NCBI GenBank assembly: GCA_023846275.1
Contig: CM043872.1
Coordinates: 27,394,670 to 27,458,669, forward strand
DNA: 64,000 nucleotides
Reading direction: 5' to 3'
Source: Vanilla planifolia
Lineage: Eukaryota; Streptophyta; Magnoliopsida; Asparagales; Orchidaceae
In this document: positions 32,501 to 47,500 of the stretch, one piece after another
How positions within the stretch are numbered: the first letter of the stretch is position 1
How the letters are laid out: each line of letters begins with the position of its first letter
Position numbers and translations under genes: made by a program
The notes under the pieces: model-generated
The model's input: only the letters and a program-made list of their open reading frames with translations
The model's database searches: none
What the model was told of the DNA's origin: nothing

Positions 32501-35500
32501 TCATTCTTCTCAAATAAATTATTGGTGCATTGGTATAAAAAGTTATTGTGACTTGGGATTATGGTTTGAAGTTGTGAAAATAGTATATTATAGGATGAAA
32601 AGTATGATTGTTTACAATAATTCCTTTGTGTCCAAGCTTTCACCTTGTCCCATACTTGATAATGCTTTCTTAGCCCTAAAGCATCCCTTTATTTTAATGC
32701 TTTTCTTTGTTGTTAGATAGAATGGTGTTATGGACTTCATTGTTTCGATTGATATTTTATTATTTTGGAGTTGTTTAGTGAGAAAATTGAGAATGATGAA
32801 TGTTATTCCTTATTTTAAAATTAGAAAAATCCTGTAATCATGAAAAAACAACTTGCCAATTTTGTTACATAAACAGTCTACAAAATAAACAAAAAAGACA
32901 AATTAGGATATGCTATATATTTCAATTGTCAATCAAATATGGGTTGTAAGTATTAGAATCTTTTGTATTCTCTCTCTAGTTAGGTTATAAATATTGATTA
33001 TATTGGTACCCAAATCTTTGAAGTTCGTTCTTGGAAGAGTTTTAGTGAGGATGTCTATTACATAATGACATGTTGGTAGATATAATAACATGATTGCTCT
33101 TATCTTTTCTTTCATGATAGTGAATTGCTGTGTGTTTTCTCTTTTCATGACGCATTTGATTATTTGTGATACTAATAATTGTCACAAAACATTTTCATAG
33201 GTTATTTAATTATGAAGTTTAATTTTTTTAAAAGTCTTCTCAACCATTTTGGTTCGTATATTCTATGTTCTATTACTCTAAATTCAGCTTTTGCATTGTT
33301 TCTTGATATAACACTCTTTCTTACTTTTCTATGCGACTAAACCTCAAAACATATGTACAACAATAAGTTCTTCAATCTTTTACTGATCCAGTCCAATAAG
33401 CATTGTGGTATATGTTAATGTCTCTTTCTGATGACTTTCTGAAATACAAGTACCTTTGTAGTGTTAGGTTTAACTATCTTAGGGTCTATAAATCGTGTCC
33501 ATGTTTTTTCATTTGAATTATTCATGAACCAACTCACCATGTTAGTAAATAAACTAATATCGGGTCTTTTATAAGTTAAATATGAATTTTCTACAATTCT
33601 CTGATATCTATCTTTATCCTAGTACAATATCTTCTTTGGTTCCTAATTTAGTTGTTGAGTCAATACAAGTATCTATTATTTTGCATTCGAGTATTCTTGC
33701 TTTTTTTAGATCTATTGATTATAATAAACATCTTCATAGGTTCTTCAATCATGATCTTTAATTCTTTTAGAGGTCTTCTCGATCACATACCTACACATGT
33801 ACCATGTGCAATTTATCTGAATTCAACTTTTATATTGTTTCTTGATTGAATAGATTGTTTTTTTCTTCACTATGTAAATAAATTTCCCAAAACATATGTG
33901 CAATAATAAGAAGTTGATCTTTGATTTTTATTGATCCATTCTAATTTACATTATTGTATATATGAATGCCTTTTTTTAGTGACTTTTTGAAATATAAGCC
34001 CCTTCCTAATATTCGTTTTAAGTATCTTACGATTTTTTAGATTATCTCCATTTGTTCTTCATTTGGGTTCATGAATTGATTTATCATATTAATAGAGAAA
34101 CTAATGTCGGGTTTTTTGTAAGATAAATGTGAGTTTTTCACAATTCTCTTATCAAATTGGTGCATTATCTTCTTTAGTTCCTACGTTAATTGTTTAGTCA
34201 ATAGAAGTGTTTGTTAACTTGCATTTGAGCATTCTTGTTTTTTTGGAAGATCTAAAACATATTTTCTTTGAGACATTGAAATTCTTGTATTTGGTTGCAC
34301 TATGTTTCTTTTGAGAAAATATCTTAGGCTTCCCAAGTCTTTGATTTCAAACTCTTTGACAAATATGCCTTTGATAATGTTGGCCTTTTGCTCATAATTA
34401 GTTGTTGAAATAGTGTCTTCCACTTATATGATAAAAGTGACAATTCTCCATTTAGATTAGTGAGTGTTTAACAAAGAGGGTGTTATTTGCTGACATTGTG
34501 AGTATCCATACTAGTTGCTTACTCTTGTAAATTTGTCGAACAAGGCCCTTGGTGATTGTTTAAGTTTTTATAAAGATCTTCTTAACTTGTAGACTTTATT
34601 GATTATAGCTTGTCCTCAAATCTAGGAGTACTTATGTAACTTCAACTAAGACTCCATTGTGAAATCTTTTTTGGTGTCTAGTTAGTGAAGTGGCCAATCC
34701 AAATTTGTTGTCAGAGCTTGTAGAACTTGATTTTTTTTTAATTTAGCTATCAGTGTGAATGCTTCTTCATGGTTGATTTTGTAGGATTGTGTGCATGTTT
34801 TAATAAGTTAAGCTTTGAATCGATCAACACCTTCATCTTCTTATGTTTAACTATAGATATCCATTTGCAACTAATAGGATGCTGTTTTGGCTGTAATTTT
34901 GTGATATTTTATGTTCCATTCTTTTTTAGTGCATGAATTTCTTCTTCAATAATAAGCTTTTGTTTTAATATTTTAAGAGCTTCTTGTATAAATTTAGGAA
35001 CCTATATATGGTCTAAATTTATTCCTATATTTTGAGTTGTATTTATTAAATAGACATTAATACAATTGCTTTTTGTTTAGAGCTCTTATATAAATCTTCC
35101 ATATTTCATTCTTCTTCAGTGTACGAATTTCTTCTTCTACAACAACCTTTAATTCTATTATTTTGAGAGCTTCTTGTATGGATTTAGGAATATGTATGTA
35201 GTTCAAATTTGTCTCAAATGTTTTATATATTTATTAAATATGCTATGATATGACACAAAGTTATAGATTGGATGCTTTGTACGTTCTATAACACCCTTTA
35301 TCACTACAATAAGTAGGTCATTATCTTTAGAAGGGAAGAGATTAGAATTATTTTATAGATCTTTTGATCTTAAATATTTATTCAATTCTTGTATTTGCTT
35401 TATTTGTTATCCTATTTCTTTTTGGCTCCTTTTCCTTCTAGAGTAGGTGGTGAGATCTTTTTTATTTTTGGATCGAGTGGTATTTGAGGAATGGAGACTT

Positions 35501-38500
35501 AAGAGTTCATTATTAAGAATTATCTGAATAGTGTTTGTAAAAGAATGGCTTGAGAACTCTAGTAATTCGGTAGGTAATTCAAGATATGAAATGGTTGGTT
35601 TACTTAGTTTACTTTGGTGAGTAGGAGTAGATGTGGCTATTTAGTTGGTAGCTTGATCTGATGAGGTGCAAGAATATTTAAGGTCCTTTTTTTTGTATCA
35701 AGATCTTAAAATTAATATTTTTGTGTTAAGGTGCTTCCTCCTTAAATATCATATTTGGATTAATAGTATTGGTCCTCAAAAATTATAACATTTATAAAGT
35801 TGTAGAATTTTTTTTATGATCATAAACTAATATTTATATCTTTTTGATTAGAAGAGTAGCATAAGAAATTACACTTAATGGCTCTAATATCAAGTTTTTC
35901 TTAGTGTTGGCTATGGTGTGCACAATGCAAAACATTTGAATGTTTTGAAAGAAATAAAGGATATGAGATGGGAAGTTAGATTTCTTGAGTAGGGTTTGAC
36001 ATGGGATTTGGAAGTTTAGGACTCGAGAGGGCATCCTATTAATGAGATAGATTGTGGTATGGTTTTCTCTTGGTATTTTCTTGGTACTTGTGTAGAAGAT
36101 AAGAAGGATTGAGTTACTTTTAGTAAATGTTTGTTTTTTCTTCCGTCTATACTATTTTGTTGAGATATTTTAGTATAAGAGCTTAAATAAATGATCTTGA
36201 GTTATTAGATAATCACAAAGAGTGTATGTAAAATATTCTTTCATTAGAAAAATTTATGCTAGTCTATTGTGATTACGTATAACTGTTTTGAACCAATAAG
36301 ATATGGTAATGTTTTTGATATTATATCGTTCCCACTTATCACAATAATCAATTAAAATAGTTGTGATTCTTTGTAAAATAGGTTATGATAGGAATTTTGA
36401 ACATGTTTTTAAATAGATAAATTTCGTATTGAAATTCATTTGAATTTGCATTATAAAAAAGAGAGTTTTCTTCCCTTGTCGTAGTGTTGCTTGGCTCTAT
36501 TTGGTTTGTGGGCATGGGTGCTTTCAATAGATTGGTTTTTCGTGAATCATCCAGCATGTTTCTTTGGTGTGACTAAGTTTTTGGCTATGCTCGCAATATG
36601 GTTTTTCTTTATTTTCTTGTTGTAATTACTGTGATTCTAAGGACCATGAACATTTAGGGCATAATTTTTCAATTAATATGCAATAGTTTGAGTCATTAAC
36701 ATGACCTCTTATCTACTTTTTTTCTCATTAAATTTTATAGAAGGTTTTTTGAAGACTAAGTTGAGGTCTTATCCCATGAATTTTTTATCAAAATTTCTCA
36801 AGACTTTGTTGAGTTTGAAAAAAAGTATGCTCTTTTTTTCTCTTTTCAATATCCGAGTTAGAGTGTGGAAATATTTGGTCACAATCAAATTTCTTTCACT
36901 ATTCATAAAGAAGATTCATGATAGAAACTGAATCTGGAGGGTGAGAGTAGGAGTTTGGCTTTGATACCATGAAAAAATTGAGTAGGATGAATTTTATTTA
37001 TTGCTTTAAAAATGTACGTACAACTCTGCTTATTGATAATAATTCGTTCAATGATTAGAAAGAGTGGCATGCCAAGTTTTCAGCATAAATAATCTATCAA
37101 ACAAAAAGACATAATATTAGAAATGCATAAAACTGGAATATTTTACATGATATCTAAATCTTTCATATGGAGATCAAGAGTTATTGCTTGCCAACTATAG
37201 TTGTTGCCAACCTTAGACTTATTTTATAGCTTCAATAGCTTTTACCTAAGTATGAAATTTGAACAATTGGAAACATAAAAGGCATCATAACATTCTTTAT
37301 TTCAAAGTGTCCTTTTATTTGTGTTGCTAGCTGTTAAAAAGACTCCAGATCAAGAAAATGCTAACGTTAACTATCAGGTGTAGCAGTATTAGTCTGCACA
37401 GATATAGGTTGATCTAAGCATTTTCCTTTCTTGAACTCTTATGATTAAGTTTTTTAATCTAATAAATTTGTTCTACCCAAATAATTCCAAAGAATCAACC
37501 TCTCTTTTAGTTTTTGAATCTATGTTTGGTTGGACCATTGTGTGATAATTGGAAATGATCTTGGGATTGATCAGCAGTTTCACAAAATATGTTATCTCAT
37601 TATATTGAAATCATGAGTTTTTTTTTTCTGTATTTTCTAAAATAAAAAAAATGAATTAAAATTGTTTTAAAAGATTTTTAGTAAAAAAAATTCAATTCAA
37701 TTCATTTGTAAATGTGGCATCGATGACAAAAAGAAAAAATTGGAAAAATCTTTTCAACACTAATAATTTTATTTCTTTGTTGTTATCACGTTTATATTTA
37801 CTTTTTTTTTTTAATTTATATTATCTAATAAAGTACTTATTTCTCTTGTTTTTTATATAAAATTGTGTAGAACAATAAAATGTATAAAATATGTTAGAAA
37901 ATAATATTAGTTACTTATACTATAAAGGATTTACATAAATATATTCTATGAAGTTCAAGTTCTGTAAAATTTGTAAAAATAACAAGTGGTGGTATTGTTA
38001 GGCATATGAATTTCCGGCTATGTAAAGTCTACAGGCTGAAGAAGATTTCCTTACCTAGATTTAGCTTTTTAATTAATCTATTGTTATTTATTGTACAAAT
38101 CTGTGCTTACTGATTTGTTTCTCTTTTTCTTCTGCATTTTTAGTTTTTCTTTAGGACTATAAAAAGTGAATGACATGGTGATTTCCTTTGGTCATGATTA
38201 TTTTGTTGTATTCATCGTTAGTATAACAACGTGGTTCCTATCCATTTAAAGATGCTGTTAGAATGTGGCATTACTCTCTATATATTGATGTATTATTGCT
38301 TTTCCTGATAGGCCTTGCAAACTTGACGTCAGTTAGCTTTAAGAAGAGCAATGCAGTGACTGCGGAAAGAATGAAAGCTTTTGCTCATTTAGCTAACTTG
38401 GTTGATTTGGACCTAGAGAGGTGCCTGAAAATTCATGGTGGTCTTGTTCATTTGGAAGGTTTGTTTAAAAATAGTTTGTATTTTGTTTTTTGCTATGTTC

Positions 38501-41500
38501 CTTTTTGGCAAAGCATTAGATGTACGCTGATATTTCCTTTTTTGTTGTGAAAAATTAGATTTTTAATTCATTTTTTCAGGAAATGTTATTATATTGTTAT
38601 GCAGTTTTCTCGTTGACTTATTTGTGAATACTTAACTTTTATGATGTATATGAACAAATAATTTAGCATTTGACGATAGTATAATGAGAGTATTGTGTGA
38701 CAAATGGATTCACTCGATCCCAAAAAGCAAACTTTATCAGTATCTAGTCAGGATAAATGTTGTATGATGTGGAATCTTTGTGTACGAAGCAGATGTAAAT
38801 GGAAAATTATTGCAGAGATGAGAATGTTAAGATGGAATCACTTAAACCTTCATTTTGTTTTTTATAGTTTTGTATTATTTTTGGTGATTTTTGTGTTAAT
38901 TTAGGAAAAAATTGTAATTTTTTATATTTTCTTGGGATAGTTTTGCCATTTTAATTTTATTATGTTAGACTGACTATTCAAGTGTTTTTCTGATTGGTAT
39001 GGGAGTTCAGTTGATGGTAATAAAAAGATGTTTTGGTTAGTTGCAGTCTTTTGCGTAAATGTCTGGTGTGCTATTTGGGAGTAGGAAAATGCACAAATGG
39101 ACTGGGCCAAAATATACCATCTATTCTTCCTTCGAATAGTCTTCCTTGGTAGAATTCTGGTCCTTTGTCCTACATCAATAACTACTCAAGTAAAGGGTGG
39201 GATGAGAAGCAAACACATGTGCCAAATCCAATTAAGATTAGCTCACAGAGAGCTGATTTAAGTGTTTGTGATTTAAAGCTTGAGACAAAAGTCATGTGGG
39301 ACTTTTCTTATTTTATTTTGCTTTTGTTTTTTTTGTTACCTTTTGATGTTATTGAATAATTTCAGTTGAATCCATTTTGCAAATAATTTTTGGTACACTT
39401 ATTTGATATGCTTGAGTTTTATTTACTCATCTTTGGCAGCTTTTGGTCATTTTTTTTGTTATTTAATCTTAAGATATTATTAATAATTTAAGTTGGATTT
39501 GTTTTGCTTATAGTTTTCATTATGGTTATTTATTAATCTAAGTCCTTATTTACTCGTCTTTGGCTTGATTGTTACTGCAAAACAGGTTTAAAGAAATTGG
39601 AAAGATTGAACATTAATTGCTGCAATTGCCTGAGGGATTCTGACATCAGCTCTCTATCAGGTAACTTCTTAAAATAGTAAGTTTGGAATATTCTGGTTGA
39701 TATATAAAGATTGCACTTGTGCCTGAACTATATATACATTGATATAGATTCAATTTGACCAGCCCCTTTGCAAAAATGGATTGTGATTATGAATAGTGAA
39801 CAGTTTTGGAACCTTTATAAACATAAGAGTGATATTGTAAAAATCCACAAAGCATAAATTAAAGAAAAATCTGTCATCAAATTTTTAAAATAGGCAACTA
39901 GGTCTACTGCAAGTGAGAGCAAGAGCAAGCGAGAGAGAGAGCGAGAGAGCACAAGAGTGCATGGGAGAGAGTGAGGATGAGAGAGAATTTACTAGGGGAG
40001 TTGTAGAAAGCCAAGGGTTGAGGGATTGATCTAAGTTTCAAACTTCAAAGTTCAAAAAACAAAATGATAGTCATCTGGGGAAGCTTGGGAAAATATAATT
40101 TGTGGTAATAAATTTGTTTTAGAAGGATAAAAACAGGTGTTTCTTTCCAAAAAAATGTGGGAAAATTTCTAGAAAGTAATTAATGATCCTTGAAGTGTGA
40201 GTGAAAGTTACTGCATAGTATGTATTGAACTCTATGGTCATGGTATTCTTGGGTAAGTCCTGGACCGGAATCAAATTTTTTGCTGAACCTTGGGCGTTTT
40301 AAGATGAAACTTTCTTGTTGTGGTGTAATGCCCACCTGGTTTCTGCTAAATGAAATTATGAAATTTGCCCAGTGCTTAGTTTTAAACTTTCTTGTAACAT
40401 GCCTCAGGTGAATACTGTTTCATGTTTTAAGCATTATACATAGCATATCTAACTTCATTCTCACTAATTTTGGGATGCACAGGGTTTTGTATTTATGATC
40501 TTTTTTTGGCTCCTTCATTTTACTTATATGGCACATATAGACGGCGAAGCGAATTCCATACCTTTTTGAATGGTTTGGTAAATGTTTACTTCTCTATCGC
40601 TATTATCAATAAAATCATTGTGGTCTAATCACACTATTGACTGTCTGATGTATTGCATAAATTAACAGATCAATTTTGACTCTAGCAAAATCTAATCATC
40701 TAGTCCTTTGCTACTTTCTTGTTGGATACTTGAACCATAATCGGTAGGTTTGCATTATGTCTGGCCATGTAGGTTTGGGACCTTTAGTGATACTTTGTTG
40801 TGTTTGTGTGCTTGGGCAAGAAGAGGGGTGTGGGTGGTGGATAATGGTTGTTGTAGGATGCCAGCGTCAGGTGGACAAGACATGCAATTGTCAGAAGTTT
40901 ATTGAAAACCTGTTTATCGTTAAATTTGAGAACCTATATGTAAAAAGGTGCCTTGATAATTCTGAAAATGTCTTGAAGTGTGGTGCTCACCTTTCAAAAC
41001 AATTTTAAAACATTATAATATAATGCTAATGGGTCCTGTCTTATATAAACATAATAAGATTAACCTAATAAAGATTTAATATAGTCAGCGTGCAATGCTT
41101 CGAAAATATAGGAAGAAATCATTCAAATTATATCTACCGATTTCAAATCTAATATCTGTTGTGTTTCTGAATGCATTGTAAATTTTCGTATTTCTATTCA
41201 GATATAAGAATGAAACAATATTCACAAATGAAAAAGTCATGCTTATATCATAAGCCAAATGAACAAAAGTGTGGCTAAAAGGGAAAATTGCTGCTTCACT
41301 ACTGTAGTATATTTCAACATTTGCTTGAGTGCTTTTAAAGCGTCAGAGTTGTTTTGAATGAGATTAAATCTGTTCCTTAACTCTGGTAATATTTGTTTTA
41401 TGTTTATAACATGTTAATTGGATACTGTGAAGTGCATGGTGTGCATGCATGCGCATTTAGATGAATATCTGATAAGTTTTGTTGCAACCAAATGACCTTC

Positions 41501-44500
41501 TGATCCTTACACTTAGTTTCTTTGCTTTTTTCAGAAGTTATTTATGACCTTGCATTGAATAGTCGTTCCTTTGGATGTGAAACATAGGTTTTGATTTTGA
41601 TTCCTTCATGTTTGTGAGTACCAAAGCACTTGCTTTTGATATTGTTCTTGGTTTTGTCCTATTAAGGCTTCTGGGATCTATGTTATCTGGCTTATTGTTG
41701 GTTTATCTATGTAAACATCTTAGCAATTATAAGAAACCATGAGGTCAAAATTGAAGAGAAAGGTTGAAATTGAGCCGTTCCACTGCTCAATAGAAATATT
41801 TGTAAGAAAATGCTGAGAAAAATAGAATTATACATGATAACAGAGAAAGGTAGAACTTTAAATTTTGATTCTATTGTGGAATTTATTATTTTTCAGTATA
41901 TAGTGATTTTTTTCTGTTCATTTCTATTGAAGCTTCAATTGTCCTTTATTTTATTTGATAAAATCCAGGAGTTAGCTGATTGTTGCTCCACTGTGCTCTT
42001 GAATTTTTGTTTTTCTATCCTCTCTGTATGCTTTCTTTACTGAAATGAACAATCTGACTTCTGATTTAGGCCTCACAAATTTAAGAGAGTTGCAAATGTC
42101 CTCTTGCAAAGTGACAGACATAGGAATTGCTCATCTTAAAGGTAGAGTACTAGATCAATTTGCTGGTGTGCTTGACCTAAATATTAATCGTTTTTTATCG
42201 TTAAAACTCATTGAATGTATTATTTATATTGTGGTTTCAGGTTTACAAAACCTAGTTAACCTAAACTTGGAAGGTTGTCTGGTGACTGGTGCTGCCTTGG
42301 AGTTTATTTCAGGTCCATGCTCTACATATTTTCTTTTCCAAAAGTTAACTTGCAAAACTATTCTTATTCATTCATGCAACTTGATAAAAAGGTCTTTCAT
42401 TCCTGCTTTTGTTTGATAAATGGGCTTTATAAGTTGCATATTTTCAATTCATTACTAAATTTGATGCAGCAATCTAAGTTGTTACCCAAAGTTGTAGAAA
42501 TAACCTTTTACCAAATGTATGTGTACGGTTACATGCAATAGATTATTTGGTTCCAGCCCTATCTTAAACCTTGTGCATGACAGAGGTCTCGTTGCATGGA
42601 CTTCTACTTATTACTAAATTGTGACGTGTGGAAAGCCACTATATGTTAACCTATTCATTAAGCTATGAGAACTTGGCTCAGAAGATGTATCACCACCATG
42701 AATGACATTGAAAGCACAAGGAAAGCAATTTTTTTTTTGTATATGATAAATCAATGACAGTTCCAAAGTCTGTTAACGTTGGCACCCAAGAACAATATCT
42801 TCAGCAAGGCTGAGAGGCAAGAGTTTTTAGTAGAGTAAAAGATTGCAAGATAGGTATTGTGGGGTGATTCAAATGATTAGACACTTTTTTCAAAGGTTGA
42901 GAAGCTGATAGTTTAAAGAACATAAATGAGGATTGGAGCAAAGCAAGTTGGGGTTAATTTATGTAAATGAATGTGTGGGAATATGCACAAGAGATGCATC
43001 ATGAGGACATGCATTTTCTCGATAAGTGACATGTATGTAGATATGTAATTGTTTAGTCGTAAGATCGATACAACGATGTTCTTATAAGCAGCATTATGCC
43101 AATGAAAAACTTGGATTATATTAGGATAAAAACTTAGGTGTATGCTTTTGGGGTAACAATGGATAGAACAAACACCCAAACACATAAAAATTGTAATTAG
43201 GATGATGATTAAATTGAACTTCAAATAGAGATTTGGGTGTTATTTGATTCTAGAGTTCTGAACTCCATTTTTATCAAACATTTTCTACCAAAAGTTCAGT
43301 TTTACTTGCATCAAATTTCTTTTTCAAAAATTTATTTGATAATCTTAGCTTCAAACATTATTTCTAACCTTCCAAGCTATTTGTAGATAGAGCCTTAAAA
43401 TCTAAGTTCTTTTTTTTTAAACAATTTGTCAAGAAGACTATTATTTGAAATGCCTCTTGACCAATAAAGACGAAAGCTAGGGAATGCTCCACCATGATGT
43501 GATTGTAGAAATTTGATCTTAGATTGAAAAACATTTTAAACCATTTACTTTAAATGAATAAACATATCACAAAAGTTAGACTCGTGCTGGGGAAGATAGG
43601 TTCAAGTGTAACTATTGAAAGCAACCGAACATTCATAAAATCAAAATTTAGATACTGAAGGCATTGCAAGGTGTAAAAAACTCAAAATTACCTTGACTTT
43701 GATGTGACACCTGCTGCTCGAATCATTTCTAATGCTGATGATTCTGCTCATCTTTTTGTCTTTCATAAAAAAACCATTGTCATCAAACAGAAAAATGCAG
43801 TTATGATCATTTGAAAACTTTCGAATTGATGTTAGGTTCTTTTTAGTAGTACAACTCATAAAACGTCATGCAAATGCCATGTAACCGTAGGAGTCCTTTA
43901 CTAGTGTTAATTATTTTAGATCAGTGACAATTACCATAAAGTTAGTACCTTCATAGGAAGAGATTGGACTAAATATTGTGCTTGTTGGAGCCATATGATG
44001 AGTAGTTTTAGAGTAAATGGAGTACTAAGAATCTATAATTGTAGTAAGATTTACTTCAAAGAAGTCCCTCTACTGAGCAATTTTTCCATCTTATAATACC
44101 TGAATTATATGGCCATACCAAATGTAAATTTGGCAACACTGATGATGTTAAATAGAGGGAGGTTTGAAAGAAGGGTTGGTGGCATAGTATATTGGTACAA
44201 AAGTCAAGGACCACTCCTTCCATGATCTCTACCTTGACCTCTACATTTGTGTTAGTTGTTCAAAAAAATGAACTATGGAATGATGCCTAAGAGAGTGAGG
44301 TATGGAGGATGATCTCTTAATTACTAAGTTTGAAGTGATAGATGAGTTCATAGGTGCTATACGTTGAATGAGCTTTTCTTCTTGAAGAAGTCATTAAACT
44401 CATTAAAGGACACATAATGATGAAATGGAACGTGACAATAAACTCAAACTTAAATTAAAGTTCATGAACAATGCATTCTACTTTTTTGAATTCGAAAGAG

Positions 44501-47500
44501 GGCAACCAATACTCAATCGCAAAAGAATTAGTAATGGTTTTTTCCTTACGTAAATGGTCAAATATAGAAATCTCAAGAATTTCTTCTTAACTAGTTTCTC
44601 GAGGGAACATAAGTTTTTGAGACTAGGGATAATTAGTGTGACAAAAGTGACCAAGCATCAACTATCATTGTACATGAAAAAAGTTGTTGTATAGATGATG
44701 AAATCATGGCTCTAACATAACTTGAGGCAAGTCAATTTTTTTTTGACTCACGTAATGTAAGGGGATTTGATTGTTTGATTTCTAAGGTCTATATGGGAAC
44801 AATCAAATTTGAAGAAATGTCATGCAAAAGTTCATGAATCTAGAGGATATCTTCATATTGTGATCTCCAAATCAAATGAGTTGTATGATACATCAGAAAG
44901 TGTGAACATGGTGATGAATGTTAAAAGAAGTTGGAAGAGAAGAAATTGTCAGGTGGGAAGAAGAGGATAAAAAAGGTATGATGATCCAAGAGAGAAAGTT
45001 GAGTGTTCCTATGACATCTTATACATGATTAAGGGTTGCAATCATTTGAGCTAGAAAATCAGCAGGAAAAATGATGGAGCCATCCAGGAAAAGAACTGGG
45101 GCAAAAAGCCTGCCTTCGTTCACTGTTGCTGCAATATAGGACATTTATGCAACACAAGGGTAGAATTTTAAAACATGGCAAAAAGAAATAATAAAACAAG
45201 AACCAGATGGATAACATGTTTTGTTCATCAAGTGGTGTTAATATTTCATGGAGTGCTTTTTATTTATTAAACATTCTCTAAGTGGATCCTGTGATACTCT
45301 ATTTCTTCTCTTCTGTGTGTTGTAAAGTCTAGATCTTTTTGAAATAAAACACCATCTTTTATTGATAAGATCTTTTTTTCCAACTTTTTTCAGTGTTGCA
45401 TGTGCATTTAAACTTTATTTTCTATTTTTTTCTTATATGGGTATGATGCTATGTTACTTTTTTGGGATGCTTTTGCTTCTATTCTGATGTTCTGAATCTG
45501 TGATAAAACAATTATAACTGAAAGCAGCTTTTTTTTATTGACAAGTATTCATTGGCGCATGTCTAATTCTATTGTTGTTGATGGATTCATTTGGTAGGCC
45601 TCACTTCACTATTATATCTGAATCTCAGCCGCTGTTGCTTAACTGATGATGGATGTGACAAATTCACTGGTTAGTTTAACGTTCTAGTTGATGTAATCAT
45701 CCATTTTCTACTTATGTTTAGGGATTTTCTCACTTCTCATAATAGATGATTAATGTGATTTTTGTATTAGATTTTCATATGCAATGACAGTTTGTTATGA
45801 GTGAACTTATTTGAATGAAATCCGAGTAACTGCCATCATTTATTTCATTATTGCATCAGAGAAGTCACATAAGTTGCAAAATGAATAGGTGCCGAAAATT
45901 GAATTGTGAATAACTAAGATGATCAATACTAATCTTTCCTTCGATACCTATTTCACCCAGCCAGACACACAAATGATTATAGAAGAGAGAATAGTGTGAT
46001 GGGGTGAGGTATTACTCAAAGCATGGCTGCACATGAGCTTTAGTTGCATCATTTTTTCAAGACTTGTGGTTGGATCCTTCGATTATCATCAAGAGGATGT
46101 GGGGCATTAGAGTTGGTTTTGGGTGTTAAAGTGGCAGAGGAAGAAATTGAGGGAATATAGCGAGGATGCGCTGAAAAGATAGATAAAGGGAATCCGTGAG
46201 CTTTGTCAATTTTTTTTAATTTTTGTTTGCTTTTGTAGCATGGGGAATTGTTCTGATTTAGTGACCTTGTGATGCATTTGTCTTGATGTCCACTAGGCTC
46301 ACTTTGTAGCTGGAAAAAGACCAGAAGATAAAAAAAATTTGCTTGCATTATGTGAAGTCATCATGATTCTTGCCCTAAGTCTTCAATTATTGATCTATTT
46401 CATGAAAAAATTTGTCTTAACGTTCTTTTTCCAGTCTTTCAAAGTTATTTTATGTTCAATTTTTGCTTGATGATTCTTTCTGAGACTTTTAGTTTATTAA
46501 GTTGCTGTTCTTACTGAATCAATTTTCAAATCATGAGCTTTTACAGAAGTTGTTTGTTTGCAGGGTTAGTGAAACTGAAAGTGCTGAATTTGGGCTTCAA
46601 CAATGTCACTGATTCATGTTTGGTACATATAAAAGGTGAGCCTTCTCCTTTCAAAAAAAAGTAAGCATTCATTTTGCAATTATTTTCTCCATACTAGATT
46701 TTTTTTTCCCATTTTTATTCCAATTAGAAGCAAGTAATGTACTATAGTACTTTTTATTTTGAGCATAATGGTAGAGAGTCTCTACTCTGGGGTCTCAGCA
46801 TTGCTTTCTTGTGAAATCATTGAAAAAAGTTTTTAAAAAGTTCCTGTATGTAATTGGATATACTTCTCTATATAATCCATTAAGCAGAAGCTTCTACATT
46901 GTGAAATTGTTTTTTTATCTTTTGTTTCACATTTTTCAGATTTGTGCTAAACTCTAAATAGTTCTAAAAAATTTAATTGAAAATTGTTTGGCATGGCAAG
47001 CCTGCACAAATGGTTGTGTTGTATCCATTTAAGGTTGTTTTATCAACCTTTTCTATAGCTTTTATTGACCTGATTATCATGGCTTTGGTGCCATTTGTCT
47101 TTTCTCTATCCGATTCGTCTATTCATAATGTTTTTATGGTGCTTTAAATGTGGTTTATTCATAATCATATCAACTTTAGAAGTTGAAGTTATAGATAAGC
47201 TTATTTTTCATACTTTGATGATAATTTTGCTGATCAGTCTTTGTAAGTATTGATATGATCCTTGTGTCGTAACATTTATTTTTGATGCCACATTTTGCAG
47301 ACCTAATCAACTTGGAGAGCTTGAATTTGGATTCTTGTAAGATTGGTGATGATGGACTCGTAAATTTGAAAGGTAGGCTATGTTCAAGTGTGCCGAAGAT
47401 TGGATTTATTTGGTGTCATTGTAGCAAATGGTTTTGTTAGCCATTTGAAGTTTCTTCGGTCATGTTGCATAGTTGTCCCCACTATTATATATTTGTAATT

